Shown one piece after another: positions 1 through 8,285 of a stretch of 64,000 nt of DNA. Below the pieces are notes generated by a model. The model saw only the letters and a list, made by a program, of their open reading frames with translations, was not told where the DNA came from and made no database searches. Source of the DNA: Paraburkholderia fynbosensis. GTDB lineage: Bacteria > Pseudomonadota > Gammaproteobacteria > Burkholderiales > Burkholderiaceae. A program made the position numbers and the translations under genes. The stretch is taken from the NCBI RefSeq assembly GCF_902859935.1, contig NZ_CADIKI010000001.1:620001-684000 (forward strand), read 5' to 3'. How positions within the stretch are numbered: the stretch's first letter is position 1; every line of letters starts with the position of its first letter.

Positions 1-302
1 CGCCACAGGATCGCGCGTCCTTCGTCGCGCGACAGATCGACCGCGATGCCCTGCTTGTTGCGGTTCACGCCCGCGAAGTACCACGCGGTGTCGCCGTAGA
101 ACGGCGGCCCCCAGCCGCGCGTTTCGTCGCCGTCGGGCGGTTCGAGCTTGATCACGTGGGCGCCGTGATCGGCGAGCGCCTGTGTGCAGTAAGGGCCGCC
201 GAGCACGCGGCTCAGGTCGATGACCTTGACGCCTTGCAGCGCGCCTTGGGTGGTTTGGGCGGCTTGCTTGTCTTGCGTTGCATGGTTCACGAATCCGGTC
301 AT
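1..302 (-). CDS. CaiB/BaiF family CoA-transferase, N-terminal part (cut by window edge)
   Basis: Only about the first 100 residues are inside the window. The reverse-strand reading shows the family III CoA-transferase start: a short leader, then GVKVIDLSRVLGGPYCTQ, then DHGAHVIKLEPPDGDETRGW and a WYFAGVNRNKQ segment. Enzymes of this family move CoA between acyl-CoA and a free carboxylate. The ATG at 302 overlaps the stop of the upstream acyl-CoA dehydrogenase as ATGA, so the two are very probably translationally coupled and act in one acyl-CoA pathway. The substrate cannot be inferred from this fragment. Confidence 0.88.
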   Translation of the reverse strand, partial: MTGFVNHATQDKQAAQTTQGALQGVKVIDLSRVLGGPYCTQALADHGAHVIKLEPPDGDETRGWGPPFYGDTAWYFAGVNRNKQGIAVDLSRDEGRAILW

Positions 303-2065
303 TGCGTGCCTCCGGCCGGCAGCAGTTGCAGCGCCTCGTCGAGCGTCACGCCGCGGCCGTCGACCAGCGCGTCGATCACTGCGCTGTCGTCCGTCGCACT
401 GCCAGCGTCGAGCGGATCGGACGGCAACAGCTTGTGCCGCACCACCAGATGCGCGAGCGCGAGACGCCGGTAATCGGGCGCGAGGCGCGCGCCTTCGCAG
501 GCCATCAGCACTGCCGTGCTCGCGTGATACAGCGCCGAGCCGGCCTGGCGAACCCCTTCGTCGCGACCCGACTCGGCGACGCTCGCCAGCGCGTCGCAAG
601 CGCGCGTCAGGGTCGAGCGCAGCAGCGCAAGGCTGGTCGCCGGCAAGCCGGCCGCACCGAGCAGGTCTTGCAAGTAGGCACGCAACGGCTCAAGCGCACC
701 GTCGCGCTTCGCAGCCCGCGCGATGTCGAGCGCGACGATGTTGCTGGTGCCTTCCCAGATCGAGCCGAGATGCGCATCGCGCACGAGCCGCGCGTCGCTC
801 CATTCCTCGATATAGCCGGTGCCGCCGCGCACCTCCATCGCATCGCCGGTGACACGGCGCGCGTCGCGGCAGGCGCGGAACTTGATCAGCGGCGTGAGGA
901 TGCGCACGCACTTCGCCGCCTCGCGATCGCCCGCGTCGGCCCGCGGCAGCAGCAGCGCGATGCGCATGAACATCGAACGCGCCTGCTCGGCGGGCAGCAT
1001 CATCTTCATGAGTTGCCGCTGCATCAACGGCATGTCGATCAGCTTGCGGCCGAATGCTTCGCGATGGCGCGCGATGTGCAGCGCCTCGGTCAGCGCACGA
1101 CGCATCAGCCCCGCGGCACGCACGCCATTCGACAGGCGCGACATGTTGATCATGTCGGCCATCTGATGAAAGCCGCGCCCCACTTCGCCGATCAGATACG
1201 CGAGCGCGCCTTCGAGCACGATCTCGCCGCTCGCCATCGAACGGCTGCCGAGCTTGTCCTTCAGACGCACGATCCGGTAGCGGTTGCGAGAGCCGTCGGG
1301 CAGCGTCTTCGGCAGCAGGAACAGGCCGAGGCCGTTGATGCCGGGCGGCGCATCGTCGGGACGCGCGAGCACCATCGCCAGATCGGCGTCGGCATTCGAA
1401 CAGAACCATTTGTCGCCGTACAGGCGCCACGCCGCGTCGCCGTTCGCATCGGTTTCGAGCGCCGCACGCGTGGCGATGCGCGCGACGTCGGAGCCGGCCG
1501 CCTGTTCGGTCATGAACATCGCGCCTTGAAACAGCGTGTCGAAATCGCGCGAGGCCAGCTTCGGCAGAAAGCGCGCAACCAGTTCGGGCGCGCCGAATTT
1601 GCGCAGCGTGCGCGTGAGCGAATCGGTCATGCTGACGGGGCAGCACAGGCCGAATTCCGCCTGCACGAACAGGAAGGTCAGCGCGTATTTGACGAGCGGC
1701 GGTGGCGGCGTCCTGCCGTCGCGGGTGTCGTGGCTCAGCGACGCGAGCCCCAGCTCGGAATACGCGACGCGTTCCAGCGCGATGTAATCGGGGTGCTTGT
1801 CGATGCTCTGCAGCGCTTCGCCACGGCGCGTGCGATGACGCAATTGCGGCGGGTTCCGGTCGGCGGATAGCGCCCATATGTCGAGTTCGCCGGATGCGCG
1901 CCGGCCTAGCTCAATGAACTGGCTTTCGAGTTCGCGGTACAGCTCGTCGCCGAGATGCAGCCTGATGAGGCGCGCGAAATCCGGGTCGCTCGTGAAGAAG
2001 TTGATGCCGCGGCTATCGGGAATGTTGGACGAGCCGTGTGCCGGCTGCGCGATGATGTCGCTCAT
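299..2065 (-). CDS. AidB-like acyl-CoA dehydrogenase
   Basis: 588 residues, a flavin-dependent acyl-CoA dehydrogenase of the longer AidB-like branch. Visible are the FAD/substrate motif MTEQAAGSDV, the segment EVRGGTGYIEEW, and the C-terminal LGSIWEGTSNIVALDIAR, which resembles the AidB SIWEGSGNI region carrying the catalytic-type Glu. The start is ATG at 2065 with AGGAG eight bases upstream. The gene diverges from the LysR gene at 2176 and overlaps the CoA-transferase gene by ATGA. The pairing suggests catabolism of an acyl-CoA (activation then dehydrogenation). A DNA-protection role like that proposed for E. coli AidB is possible but not supported by the context. Confidence 0.88.
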   Translation of the reverse strand: MSDIIAQPAHGSSNIPDSRGINFFTSDPDFARLIRLHLGDELYRELESQFIELGRRASGELDIWALSADRNPPQLRHRTRRGEALQSIDKHPDYIALERVAYSELGLASLSHDTRDGRTPPPPLVKYALTFLFVQAEFGLCCPVSMTDSLTRTLRKFGAPELVARFLPKLASRDFDTLFQGAMFMTEQAAGSDVARIATRAALETDANGDAAWRLYGDKWFCSNADADLAMVLARPDDAPPGINGLGLFLLPKTLPDGSRNRYRIVRLKDKLGSRSMASGEIVLEGALAYLIGEVGRGFHQMADMINMSRLSNGVRAAGLMRRALTEALHIARHREAFGRKLIDMPLMQRQLMKMMLPAEQARSMFMRIALLLPRADAGDREAAKCVRILTPLIKFRACRDARRVTGDAMEVRGGTGYIEEWSDARLVRDAHLGSIWEGTSNIVALDIARAAKRDGALEPLRAYLQDLLGAAGLPATSLALLRSTLTRACDALASVAESGRDEGVRQAGSALYHASTAVLMACEGARLAPDYRRLALAHLVVRHKLLPSDPLDAGSATDDSAVIDALVDGRGVTLDEALQLLPAGGTQ

Positions 2066-2150
2066 GCTTGTCTCCTGTCTTGTGGGAGGAGCATAGAAGC
2101 GGCTTCGATAATCGTCTAATACAACTTATATCCGGTACGATAGACACAGC

Positions 2151-2160
2151 TTATCGATAA
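2151..2160. promoter_or_regulatory. palindrome TTATCGATAA in LysR/dehydrogenase divergent promoter
   Basis: A perfect 10-base palindrome lies 15 bases before the GTG of the LysR gene, in the 110-base region shared with the divergent acyl-CoA dehydrogenase. LysR regulators often bind dyads in such divergent regions. The site is visible; its use as an operator is inferred. Confidence 0.35.
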
Positions 2161-2175
2161 CGACCGGAGACCGCC

Positions 2176-3102
2176 GTGGACCTGAAACAATTGCGCTATT
2201 TCGTGGCGGTCGCCGAGGAACTGCATTTCGGCCGCGCGGCCAAGCGGCTGTTCATCTCGCAACCGGCCTTGAGCTTCGACATCCGCAAGTTCGAAGAACA
2301 GCTCGGCGTGCAACTGCTCGCGCGCACCAACAAGTCGGTCGCGCTGACCAACGCCGGTCAGGTGCTGCTCGGCGAAGCGCGCCGCCTGCTATTGCAGGCA
2401 GGCGAAGCCGAACGCATCACGGTGCGCTCAGCGCACGGCCTCGCTGGCCGCCTGCGGATCGGCTTCGTGAATTCGATGCTGTACCGCGGCATGCCGCACG
2501 CGGTGAGCCGTTTCGAGGCCGACTATCCGGGCGTCGAAATCGTATTAAAGGAGATGAACACCAGCGAGCAAGTGCATGCGATCCAGCGGATGCAGATCGA
2601 TATGGGTTGCGCGCATTGGGGCAACTTTCCGTCCGACGTCACGTCCACGCCGGTGTTTTCCGAGCCGTTCCTATGCTGCCTGCCGGCCGATCACCCGCTC
2701 GCGCGCAAGCGCCGGGTCGATCTGCGCGCGCTCGCGCAGGAGCCGTTCATTCTGTTTCCGCGCACCGTGTCGCCGCATTATCACGATCTGATCATCGCGC
2801 AGTGCGTGAGCGCGGGGTTCAGTCCGTTGATTCGCCATGAGGCGCGGCTGTGGCAGACCGTCGTCACGATGGTCGGCTTCGGCATGGGGGTCGCGCTGGT
2901 GCCGTACACCTTGCGGCAGGTGCAGGACCCGCGCGTGTGCTTTTTGCCGCTGCGCGGCGAGACGCTGCTATCGCAAGTACTGCTGTTGCGCAGGAGCGGC
3001 GATGCGGAGCCGGTCGCCGACCGCTTCGTCGAATACCTCGACGCCGCCGCCGGCAAGTCCGCGAAAGCGCCTCATTCGCCGCCGTCGAGGCGCCCGGCGT
3101 AA
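2176..3102 (+). CDS. LysR-family transcriptional regulator
   Basis: 308 residues starting at GTG with GGAG eight bases upstream. The N-terminal winged helix-turn-helix is typical (LKQLRYFVAVAEELHFGRAA, then SQPALSFDIRKFEEQLGVQL), followed by a periplasmic-binding-type effector domain from about residue 90. Note SQPALSFDIRKFEEQLG, where most family members have SQPALSRQIRKLE. It diverges from the acyl-CoA dehydrogenase/CoA-transferase pair and most likely controls it, with a pathway intermediate as co-inducer. Its 3' end overlaps the convergent SSB-like gene by 31 bases. Confidence 0.9.
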   Translation: MDLKQLRYFVAVAEELHFGRAAKRLFISQPALSFDIRKFEEQLGVQLLARTNKSVALTNAGQVLLGEARRLLLQAGEAERITVRSAHGLAGRLRIGFVNSMLYRGMPHAVSRFEADYPGVEIVLKEMNTSEQVHAIQRMQIDMGCAHWGNFPSDVTSTPVFSEPFLCCLPADHPLARKRRVDLRALAQEPFILFPRTVSPHYHDLIIAQCVSAGFSPLIRHEARLWQTVVTMVGFGMGVALVPYTLRQVQDPRVCFLPLRGETLLSQVLLLRRSGDAEPVADRFVEYLDAAAGKSAKAPHSPPSRRPA

Positions 3103-3389
3103 GCGCTCAACAGCTTGTGGGCGATCATGTCGACGGCCGGTTTGACGAGGCCATTCTTGTCGGTCCAGACCTTGGGCGTCAACGTGCCGCTCAGGGCGAC
3201 GCTGTCGGCGTCGCCCAAGGCGAGCAGCGCGGTTTGCACGTCGTCGTCGAATGCAATCACGTTGACGAAGATCGTGTCGCCGTCGTTGGTGGCCGCGCGC
3301 ACCTTGCAGGTAACGAAGCGCCTGCCGTTCTGCCCCGTGCGGATCTGAGCCTCACCGTATAAACGTCCGCCCACCAGTCCTTCTATCAT
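3072..3389 (-). CDS. short single-stranded DNA-binding (SSB-like) protein
   Basis: 105 residues made of one OB fold: MIEGLVGGRLYGEAQIRTGQ at the start, FVTCKVRAATNDGDTIFVNVIAF in the middle and VALSGTLTPKVWTDKNG further on, which matches the SSB beta-strand pattern. It is shorter than replicative SSB (about 150-180 residues) and has no acidic DDDIPF-type tail, so it probably does not recruit the usual SSB partners. Start ATG 3389 has GGAG seven bases upstream. It is convergent with and overlaps the end of the LysR gene. This is probably an accessory SSB paralogue, conserved in Burkholderia-type genomes or derived from a mobile element. Confidence 0.75.
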   Translation of the reverse strand: MIEGLVGGRLYGEAQIRTGQNGRRFVTCKVRAATNDGDTIFVNVIAFDDDVQTALLALGDADSVALSGTLTPKVWTDKNGLVKPAVDMIAHKLLSAYAGRLDGGE

Positions 3390-3910
3390 TGTGTCGCTCC
3401 AGTTATTGCGTGTTTCGAGGGAGTTTTTCTTTGGGCGTGATCCGAGGGTACTGCTGTCGGGCGCATCTCAAGGGCCATTCCTTCGGGTGGATCGTGTGAA
3501 AGGCCTGTCGCCTGACGCGGTGCGTATGATCCCATGAGAAGCCGCTCGGCCCACGCAGAAAAACAGGTGTCGGCAGATTGCCGCAGGATGGCGCCTCGCT
3601 GACGCGCTCGCCATGGACCTGTTGCTGGCCTGTCAACGATTTGGCGCTTTCGGTCAGCGGTTCATCATGCGCCGTCGCGCATCAATCGCCAACCATCATG
3701 CGCCGACTTGTCGAGACACGCTGGACGTTGACCTGTTCGAGAACATCCTGCCCCCAGTCGCGCAAGGGAATACGGCCCCGGCAGGAACGCTCGACGCAAC
3801 ATCAAGCGAACCAGATCGCAGATAGCTCGCAACTCAAACAGAATACCGGCTCACGTTAAACGACCAACGCGGCAAAGAAGCCCCCGCAAGGGCAACACCC
3901 CACACTCACT
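3390..3910. other. 521-base stretch without a supportable gene
   Basis: Short open frames exist on both strands (for example 3403-3636 minus and 3613-3825 plus), but they lack ribosome-binding sites, recognisable domains and normal codon use. I see no terminator, repeat or regulatory element that I can name here. It could be a decayed gene. Confidence 0.4.
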
Positions 3911-4849
3911 TCAACGCTGAACGCCTCCGGACCCAAGCGTCATATCCACCCCGCGCACGAGCCGCTTCGCCAGCCGCGCTTGCCGCAACTGTTCGAGCCA
4001 CCATTGCAACGCGCGCCCCTCATGATCGCCACGCCACGCGACGTACAACACGTTCGGCTCGCGCGGATCGGCGGTCGCCTTCTCGACCAGCTCGCCCTGC
4101 TTCAATAGCGACGCCACCCGCTGACGGGGCAGCCACCCCACCCCCAAGCCGTCGCGCTGCGCGAGGATCTTTGCCCGCATGCTCGGCACCGCCAGCGACG
4201 CCTGCCCGCCCATCACACCATAGGCCCGCCCCGCCGTCGTGCGCGACGAATCGGCCACCACCACCGCGCGATGTTCGACGATCCGCTCGCGGCCGAGCGG
4301 CCCTTCGACTGCCGCCAGCGGATGACGCGGCGACACCGCGAACACCCAGTCCATCACCCCGAGTTCGAACCAGCGCAGGCCGGGAATCGCCGGCGGCTCA
4401 TTGGTCGCGCCGACGACCAGATCCGCGCGGCCGTCGCGCAACGCTTCCCATGTTCCGCTCAGCACTTCGTGCGTGAAGCGCAACTTGACGCCCGAGTTGA
4501 GCGCATCGAATGCGCGCACCACCGGCATCAGCAGCTCGAATTCGAGGATCTCATCGGTGACCACCCACAGCCGGTCCTCCCAGCCGCTCGCGATCTGCTT
4601 CACGCGCTGCGTCATGCGCGCCATGTCGAGCATCAGGCGCGCGGCTTCGTCGGCGAGAAGCTGGCCGGCGGGTGTTAGTTGCAGCCGGTAGCGACGCCGG
4701 TCGAACAGCAGCGCGTCGAAGCGGGTTTCGAGTTGCCGCGCGGCATGCGACACCGTGGACGGCGCCTTGCCGAGGCGCGCCGCCGCGCGCGACAGGCTGC
4801 CGGTCTCGCGAATCGCGTCGAGCAAGGCCAGTTCGTCTTCGGACAACAT
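3911..4849 (-). CDS. LysR-family transcriptional regulator
   Basis: 312 residues. The start is placed at ATG 4849 because an AAGGA motif sits nine bases upstream and the HTH begins directly (MLSEDELALLDAIRETGS, then APSTVSHAARQLETRFDALL). The frame is open further upstream to 4912, but that extension has no LysR similarity. The effector domain spans about residues 90-300. It stands alone, with no obvious divergent target within 200 bases, so its regulon is unknown. Confidence 0.86.
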   Translation of the reverse strand: MLSEDELALLDAIRETGSLSRAAARLGKAPSTVSHAARQLETRFDALLFDRRRYRLQLTPAGQLLADEAARLMLDMARMTQRVKQIASGWEDRLWVVTDEILEFELLMPVVRAFDALNSGVKLRFTHEVLSGTWEALRDGRADLVVGATNEPPAIPGLRWFELGVMDWVFAVSPRHPLAAVEGPLGRERIVEHRAVVVADSSRTTAGRAYGVMGGQASLAVPSMRAKILAQRDGLGVGWLPRQRVASLLKQGELVEKATADPREPNVLYVAWRGDHEGRALQWWLEQLRQARLAKRLVRGVDMTLGSGGVQR

Positions 4850-5139
4850 GTTCCATTCCTTCGAACGGGTTTGTCGAAATGATGGTACGGCTAAGCGCTG
4901 CTGGGCGTCCACTACAGCGATATGGCGGCCGCAAAAGAGCCGAATAGATCACGTGATGTGCCTTCGGAAAAATCGCACGAACCGCGCCGCCCCGCTCTAA
5001 CCCGACGGCGGTACAGGAAGCTGGAACAGCGACCGCGTCACAACGGCAGTTGGTGAAGGCGTGATCCCCACGAGCCACCGACAGACGGCTTCGCGCCGAC
5101 GCTCTCCCTATCGCCACAAAGCCGTCCGCACAGCCTCAT

Positions 5140-6060
5140 TCACACGCCGTCCCGCGCCGCCCCGCCGGCCGCCTCGAAAATATCCCGCAGCCACTGCGCA
5201 AACACCCGCACGCGCGACGACAACTGGCGATTCTGCGGATACAGCACCGAAACCGGCATCGGCGGCGGCGGAAAATCCGCGAGGATGACCTTCAGCCGCC
5301 CCGCCGCCAGTTCCCCCGCGACCCGGTATTGCGGCACCTGCACGATCCCCAGTCCGGCGAGCGCCGACCCGGCATAAAGCTCGACGCCCGTCACCGACAC
5401 CGCCGACGGCAGCACCATCGCGCTGTCCCGCCCGTCGATGCGGAATTCGAGCGGCACCGGCTTGCCGGTCGCGCTCGACACGTAATTTACGGCGCGGTGC
5501 GTGGACAGCGCCGCCGGATCGGCCGGCTCGCCATATTCCGCGAGATACGCCGGACTCGCCACCGTCACCTGCGGCAGTTGCGCGACGCGCCGCCCCACCA
5601 TCGACGAATCCTGCAGATTGCCCGCGCGCAGCACGCAGTCGATCCCCTCGCGCACCAGATCGACGAGGCGGTCGTCCTCACCGATCGTCAGTTCGATCTC
5701 GGGATAGCGCGCGAGAAACGCCGGCAGCGCCGGCACGACGAAGTGCCGCGCCAGCGTGCCCTGCAGATTCACCCGCAGCAGCCCCTTCGGCGCGAGATTC
5801 GAGAACGAACCCTCGGCCTCTTCCATGTCGGCGATCAACCGTACGCAGCGGCGGTAATACGCCTCGCCATCATGCGTGAGCCGCACCGTGCGCGTGGTGC
5901 GCTCGAGCAGCCGCGCGCCGAGCCGCTGCTCCATGCGCTTCATCAGATTGGTGACGGTCGCGCGCGGAATCTGCAGGTCGTCTGACGCGCGCGTGAAGCT
6001 CTGCCGCTCGGCGATCCGCACGAAAACCCGCATTTCCTCGAAACGATCCATGGTTGGCAT
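5140..6060 (-). CDS. LysR-family transcriptional regulator of the adjacent SDR gene
   Basis: 306 residues. The HTH reads MDRFEEMRVFVRIAERQSFT, then IPRATVTNLMKRMEQRLGARLL, a sub-group typically placed divergently from the oxidoreductase it controls. The effector domain begins near residue 90. An alternative start lies three codons downstream (6051). It diverges from the short-chain dehydrogenase at 6189 across an AT-rich 128-base region, the natural place for its operator. Confidence 0.87.
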   Translation of the reverse strand: MPTMDRFEEMRVFVRIAERQSFTRASDDLQIPRATVTNLMKRMEQRLGARLLERTTRTVRLTHDGEAYYRRCVRLIADMEEAEGSFSNLAPKGLLRVNLQGTLARHFVVPALPAFLARYPEIELTIGEDDRLVDLVREGIDCVLRAGNLQDSSMVGRRVAQLPQVTVASPAYLAEYGEPADPAALSTHRAVNYVSSATGKPVPLEFRIDGRDSAMVLPSAVSVTGVELYAGSALAGLGIVQVPQYRVAGELAAGRLKVILADFPPPPMPVSVLYPQNRQLSSRVRVFAQWLRDIFEAAGGAARDGV

Positions 6061-6188
6061 CCCGGCGGTCAGATGCCGTCGATTATTAAAGTAAATGGAA
6101 TGATTATGGCAAGTCTAACCCGATTATCTACGCCGCAAAAGCGGCCATGATTCACCTCGCTAACTCACCACCTCGAAGGAAACGAATC

Positions 6189-6932
6189 ATGAACACGCTC
6201 GACAACGCTCAAGTCGCCATCGTGACCGGCGCATCCCGTGGTATCGGCGCGGCGGTCGCGCAACGTCTCGCGAAGGACGGTTTCGCGGTTGCCATCAACT
6301 ACGCATCCAGCTCGGCCGAAGCCGATGCATTGGTCACCGAACTCACCGCCGCAGGCGCAAAGGCGATCGCAGTGCAAGCGGACGTATCGAACGCCGACGA
6401 CGTGCGCCGCATGTTCGAAGTCGCCGAACAGCAGCTCGGCAAGGTGGACGTGCTGATCAACAACGCCGGCGTGCTCAAGCCGGTGCCGCTCGCCGACACC
6501 AGCGACGCGCTGTACGACCAGACCTTCGACATCAACGTACGCGGCACCTTCAATACGCTGCGCGAAGCGGCCGCGCGGATGAACGACGGCGGGCGCATCG
6601 TCAACTTCTCGAGCACCACGCTCGCGCTGAACATGCCGGGCTACGCGATCTACAACGCGACCAAGGCGGCCGTCGAAGCCTTCACGCATGTGTTCGCGAA
6701 AGAACTGCGCGGCCGCAACATCACCGTCAACGCCGTGGCGCCGGGCCCGGTCGCGACGTCGCTGTTCCTCGACGGCAAGACCGAAGAACAGATCCAGAAC
6801 TTCGCGAAGATGCCGCCGCTGCAACGCCTCGGTCAGCCGGACGATATCGCCTCGGTGGTGGCGTTCCTCGCCAGCGCGGATGCGGGCTGGGTCAATGGTC
6901 AGATCCTGCGCGCGAACGGCGGCCTCGCTTGA
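6189..6932 (+). CDS. short-chain dehydrogenase/reductase (SDR)
   Basis: 247 residues, a classical NAD(P)-dependent SDR. The Rossmann motif is VTGASRGIGAAVAQRL, the structural NNAG motif follows in DVLINNAGVLKPV, the catalytic Ser is in VNFSSTTLAL, and the YxxxK pair is in AIYNATKAAVEAF. The C-terminal DDIASVVAFLASADAGWVNG is characteristic. Start ATG 6189 is chosen over an in-frame ATG at 6147 because AAGGA sits nine bases before it. It diverges from a LysR gene. The substrate is unknown. A truncated second SDR follows in the same direction. Confidence 0.9.
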   Translation: MNTLDNAQVAIVTGASRGIGAAVAQRLAKDGFAVAINYASSSAEADALVTELTAAGAKAIAVQADVSNADDVRRMFEVAEQQLGKVDVLINNAGVLKPVPLADTSDALYDQTFDINVRGTFNTLREAAARMNDGGRIVNFSSTTLALNMPGYAIYNATKAAVEAFTHVFAKELRGRNITVNAVAPGPVATSLFLDGKTEEQIQNFAKMPPLQRLGQPDDIASVVAFLASADAGWVNGQILRANGGLA

Positions 6933-7050
6933 GGCGACCGACTCGCTGCGGGCGCCCGCGACGCATGGAGCAAGCGCGTCGCGAGCGCGCCTCGCGCGGC
7001 GTTCACGGGCATCGCATTTTCAATTGAACTGAAGCGAATCGGAGGAAAAA

Positions 7051-7107
7051 ATGCGCAACAACGTCGTCCTGGTCACGGGCGCCGGTACGGGCATCGGCGC
7101 GCTCACA
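7051..7107 (+). pseudogene. truncated SDR gene (N-terminal remnant)
   Basis: An intact ribosome-binding site (GGAGG) precedes ATG 7051. The reading MRNNVVLVTGAGTGIGAL is a perfect SDR Rossmann start. Immediately after this the sequence becomes the 3' end of the convergent aldo/keto reductase, and the frame loses all SDR similarity. The gene therefore appears to have lost everything after about residue 18 in a deletion whose right end lies at the stop codon of the reductase (7103). It lies 118 bases behind the intact SDR gene and in the same direction. Confidence 0.72.
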
Positions 7108-8128
7108 CCGCCTTCGGATTACGCTCCTCGAACCCTTCCTGGTGCCAATACGGATAAGCGGGGCGCACGGCGCTCGCCGCGTCGAGTTTCGCAACCTGTT
7201 CGGGCGTCAGGTTCCAGCCGACCGCGCCGAGGTTCTGGCGCAATTGCTCCTCGTTGCGCGCGCCGATCAGGACCGTCGACACCGTCGGCCGTTGCAGCAG
7301 CCAGTTCAACGCGATCTGCGGCACCGTCTTGCCGGTTTCGGCGGCGACCTCGTCGATGGCATCGAGCACGCGGAACAGATAATCGTCCGGTACCGGCGGG
7401 CCCATGTCGGCGGTCTTGTGCAGCCGGCTCGAATCGGGCAGCGGCTGGCCACGCTTGATCTTGCCGGTCAGACGCCCCCAGCCGAGCGGGCTCCACACCA
7501 CCGCGCCCACGCCCTGGTCGATGCCGAGCGGCATCAGCTCCCACTCGTAGTCACGGCCGACCAGCGAGTAGTAGGTCTGATTCGCGACATAGCGCGGATA
7601 GCCGTAGCGGTCCGCGACATCCTGCGACTTCATCAGATGCCAGCCGGAGAAATTCGACACGCCGGTGTAGCGGATCTTGCCGGCGCGCACGAGATCGTCG
7701 AGCGTCGACAGGACTTCGGCGACCGGCGTTCTGGCGTCGAAGCCGTGCAACTGGAACAGGTCGATGTAATCGGTTTGCAAGCGTTTGAGCGCGGCGTCGA
7801 CCGCCTGGATCAGATGGAAGCGCGACGAGCCGACGCTGTTCGGTTCGTCGTCGAAGCGGAAGGTCGCCTTGGTCGAGATGATCGCCTTGTCGCGCTTGCC
7901 CTTGAGCGCTTCACCGAGCACCGACTCGGATGCGCCCTTCGAATAGATGTCCGCGGTGTCGAACATCGTGACGCCCGCGTCGAAGCAGATGTCGATCAGG
8001 CGGCGCGCTTCGGCGACGTCGGTGGCGCCCCACGCCTCGAAAAACTCGCCCTTGCCGCCAAACGTGCCCGTGCCGAAACTCAGCACCGGCACCTTGAAAC
8101 CGGATGCACCCAGATGTCTGTATTCCAT
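7103..8128 (-). CDS. aldo/keto reductase
   Basis: 341 residues. Start ATG 8128 (MEYRHLGASGFKVPVLSFGT) has GGGAGAG upstream; the frame is open beyond it but without family similarity. The AKR tetrad is visible: Asp and Tyr in VTMFDTADIYSKGASE, Lys in AIISTKATF, His in FQLHGFDART. The NADP-binding segment TVLIGARNEEQLRQNLGAVG is near the C terminus. It is an NADPH-dependent carbonyl reductase of unknown substrate. Its stop codon abuts the deletion junction of the truncated SDR gene. Confidence 0.9.
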   Translation of the reverse strand: MEYRHLGASGFKVPVLSFGTGTFGGKGEFFEAWGATDVAEARRLIDICFDAGVTMFDTADIYSKGASESVLGEALKGKRDKAIISTKATFRFDDEPNSVGSSRFHLIQAVDAALKRLQTDYIDLFQLHGFDARTPVAEVLSTLDDLVRAGKIRYTGVSNFSGWHLMKSQDVADRYGYPRYVANQTYYSLVGRDYEWELMPLGIDQGVGAVVWSPLGWGRLTGKIKRGQPLPDSSRLHKTADMGPPVPDDYLFRVLDAIDEVAAETGKTVPQIALNWLLQRPTVSTVLIGARNEEQLRQNLGAVGWNLTPEQVAKLDAASAVRPAYPYWHQEGFEERNPKAV

Positions 8129-8285
8129 TGTTGACTCTCCCGTGGCATAGCCGTCGATAAAACGGACGTTCAGTCTACGCGTGTCTGGATAAATGCGTCG
8201 ATGGGATGGCTGGCGATTGGCGGGCAACGCGATGCACGACGAGCGAATCGACCTCACCGTCGACGAACAGGTGCAACTGGCTTGC

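Noticed and set aside
3403..3859. Overlapping short frames on both strands in the gap after the SSB-like gene
   Set aside because: No ribosome-binding site, domain or plausible codon use.
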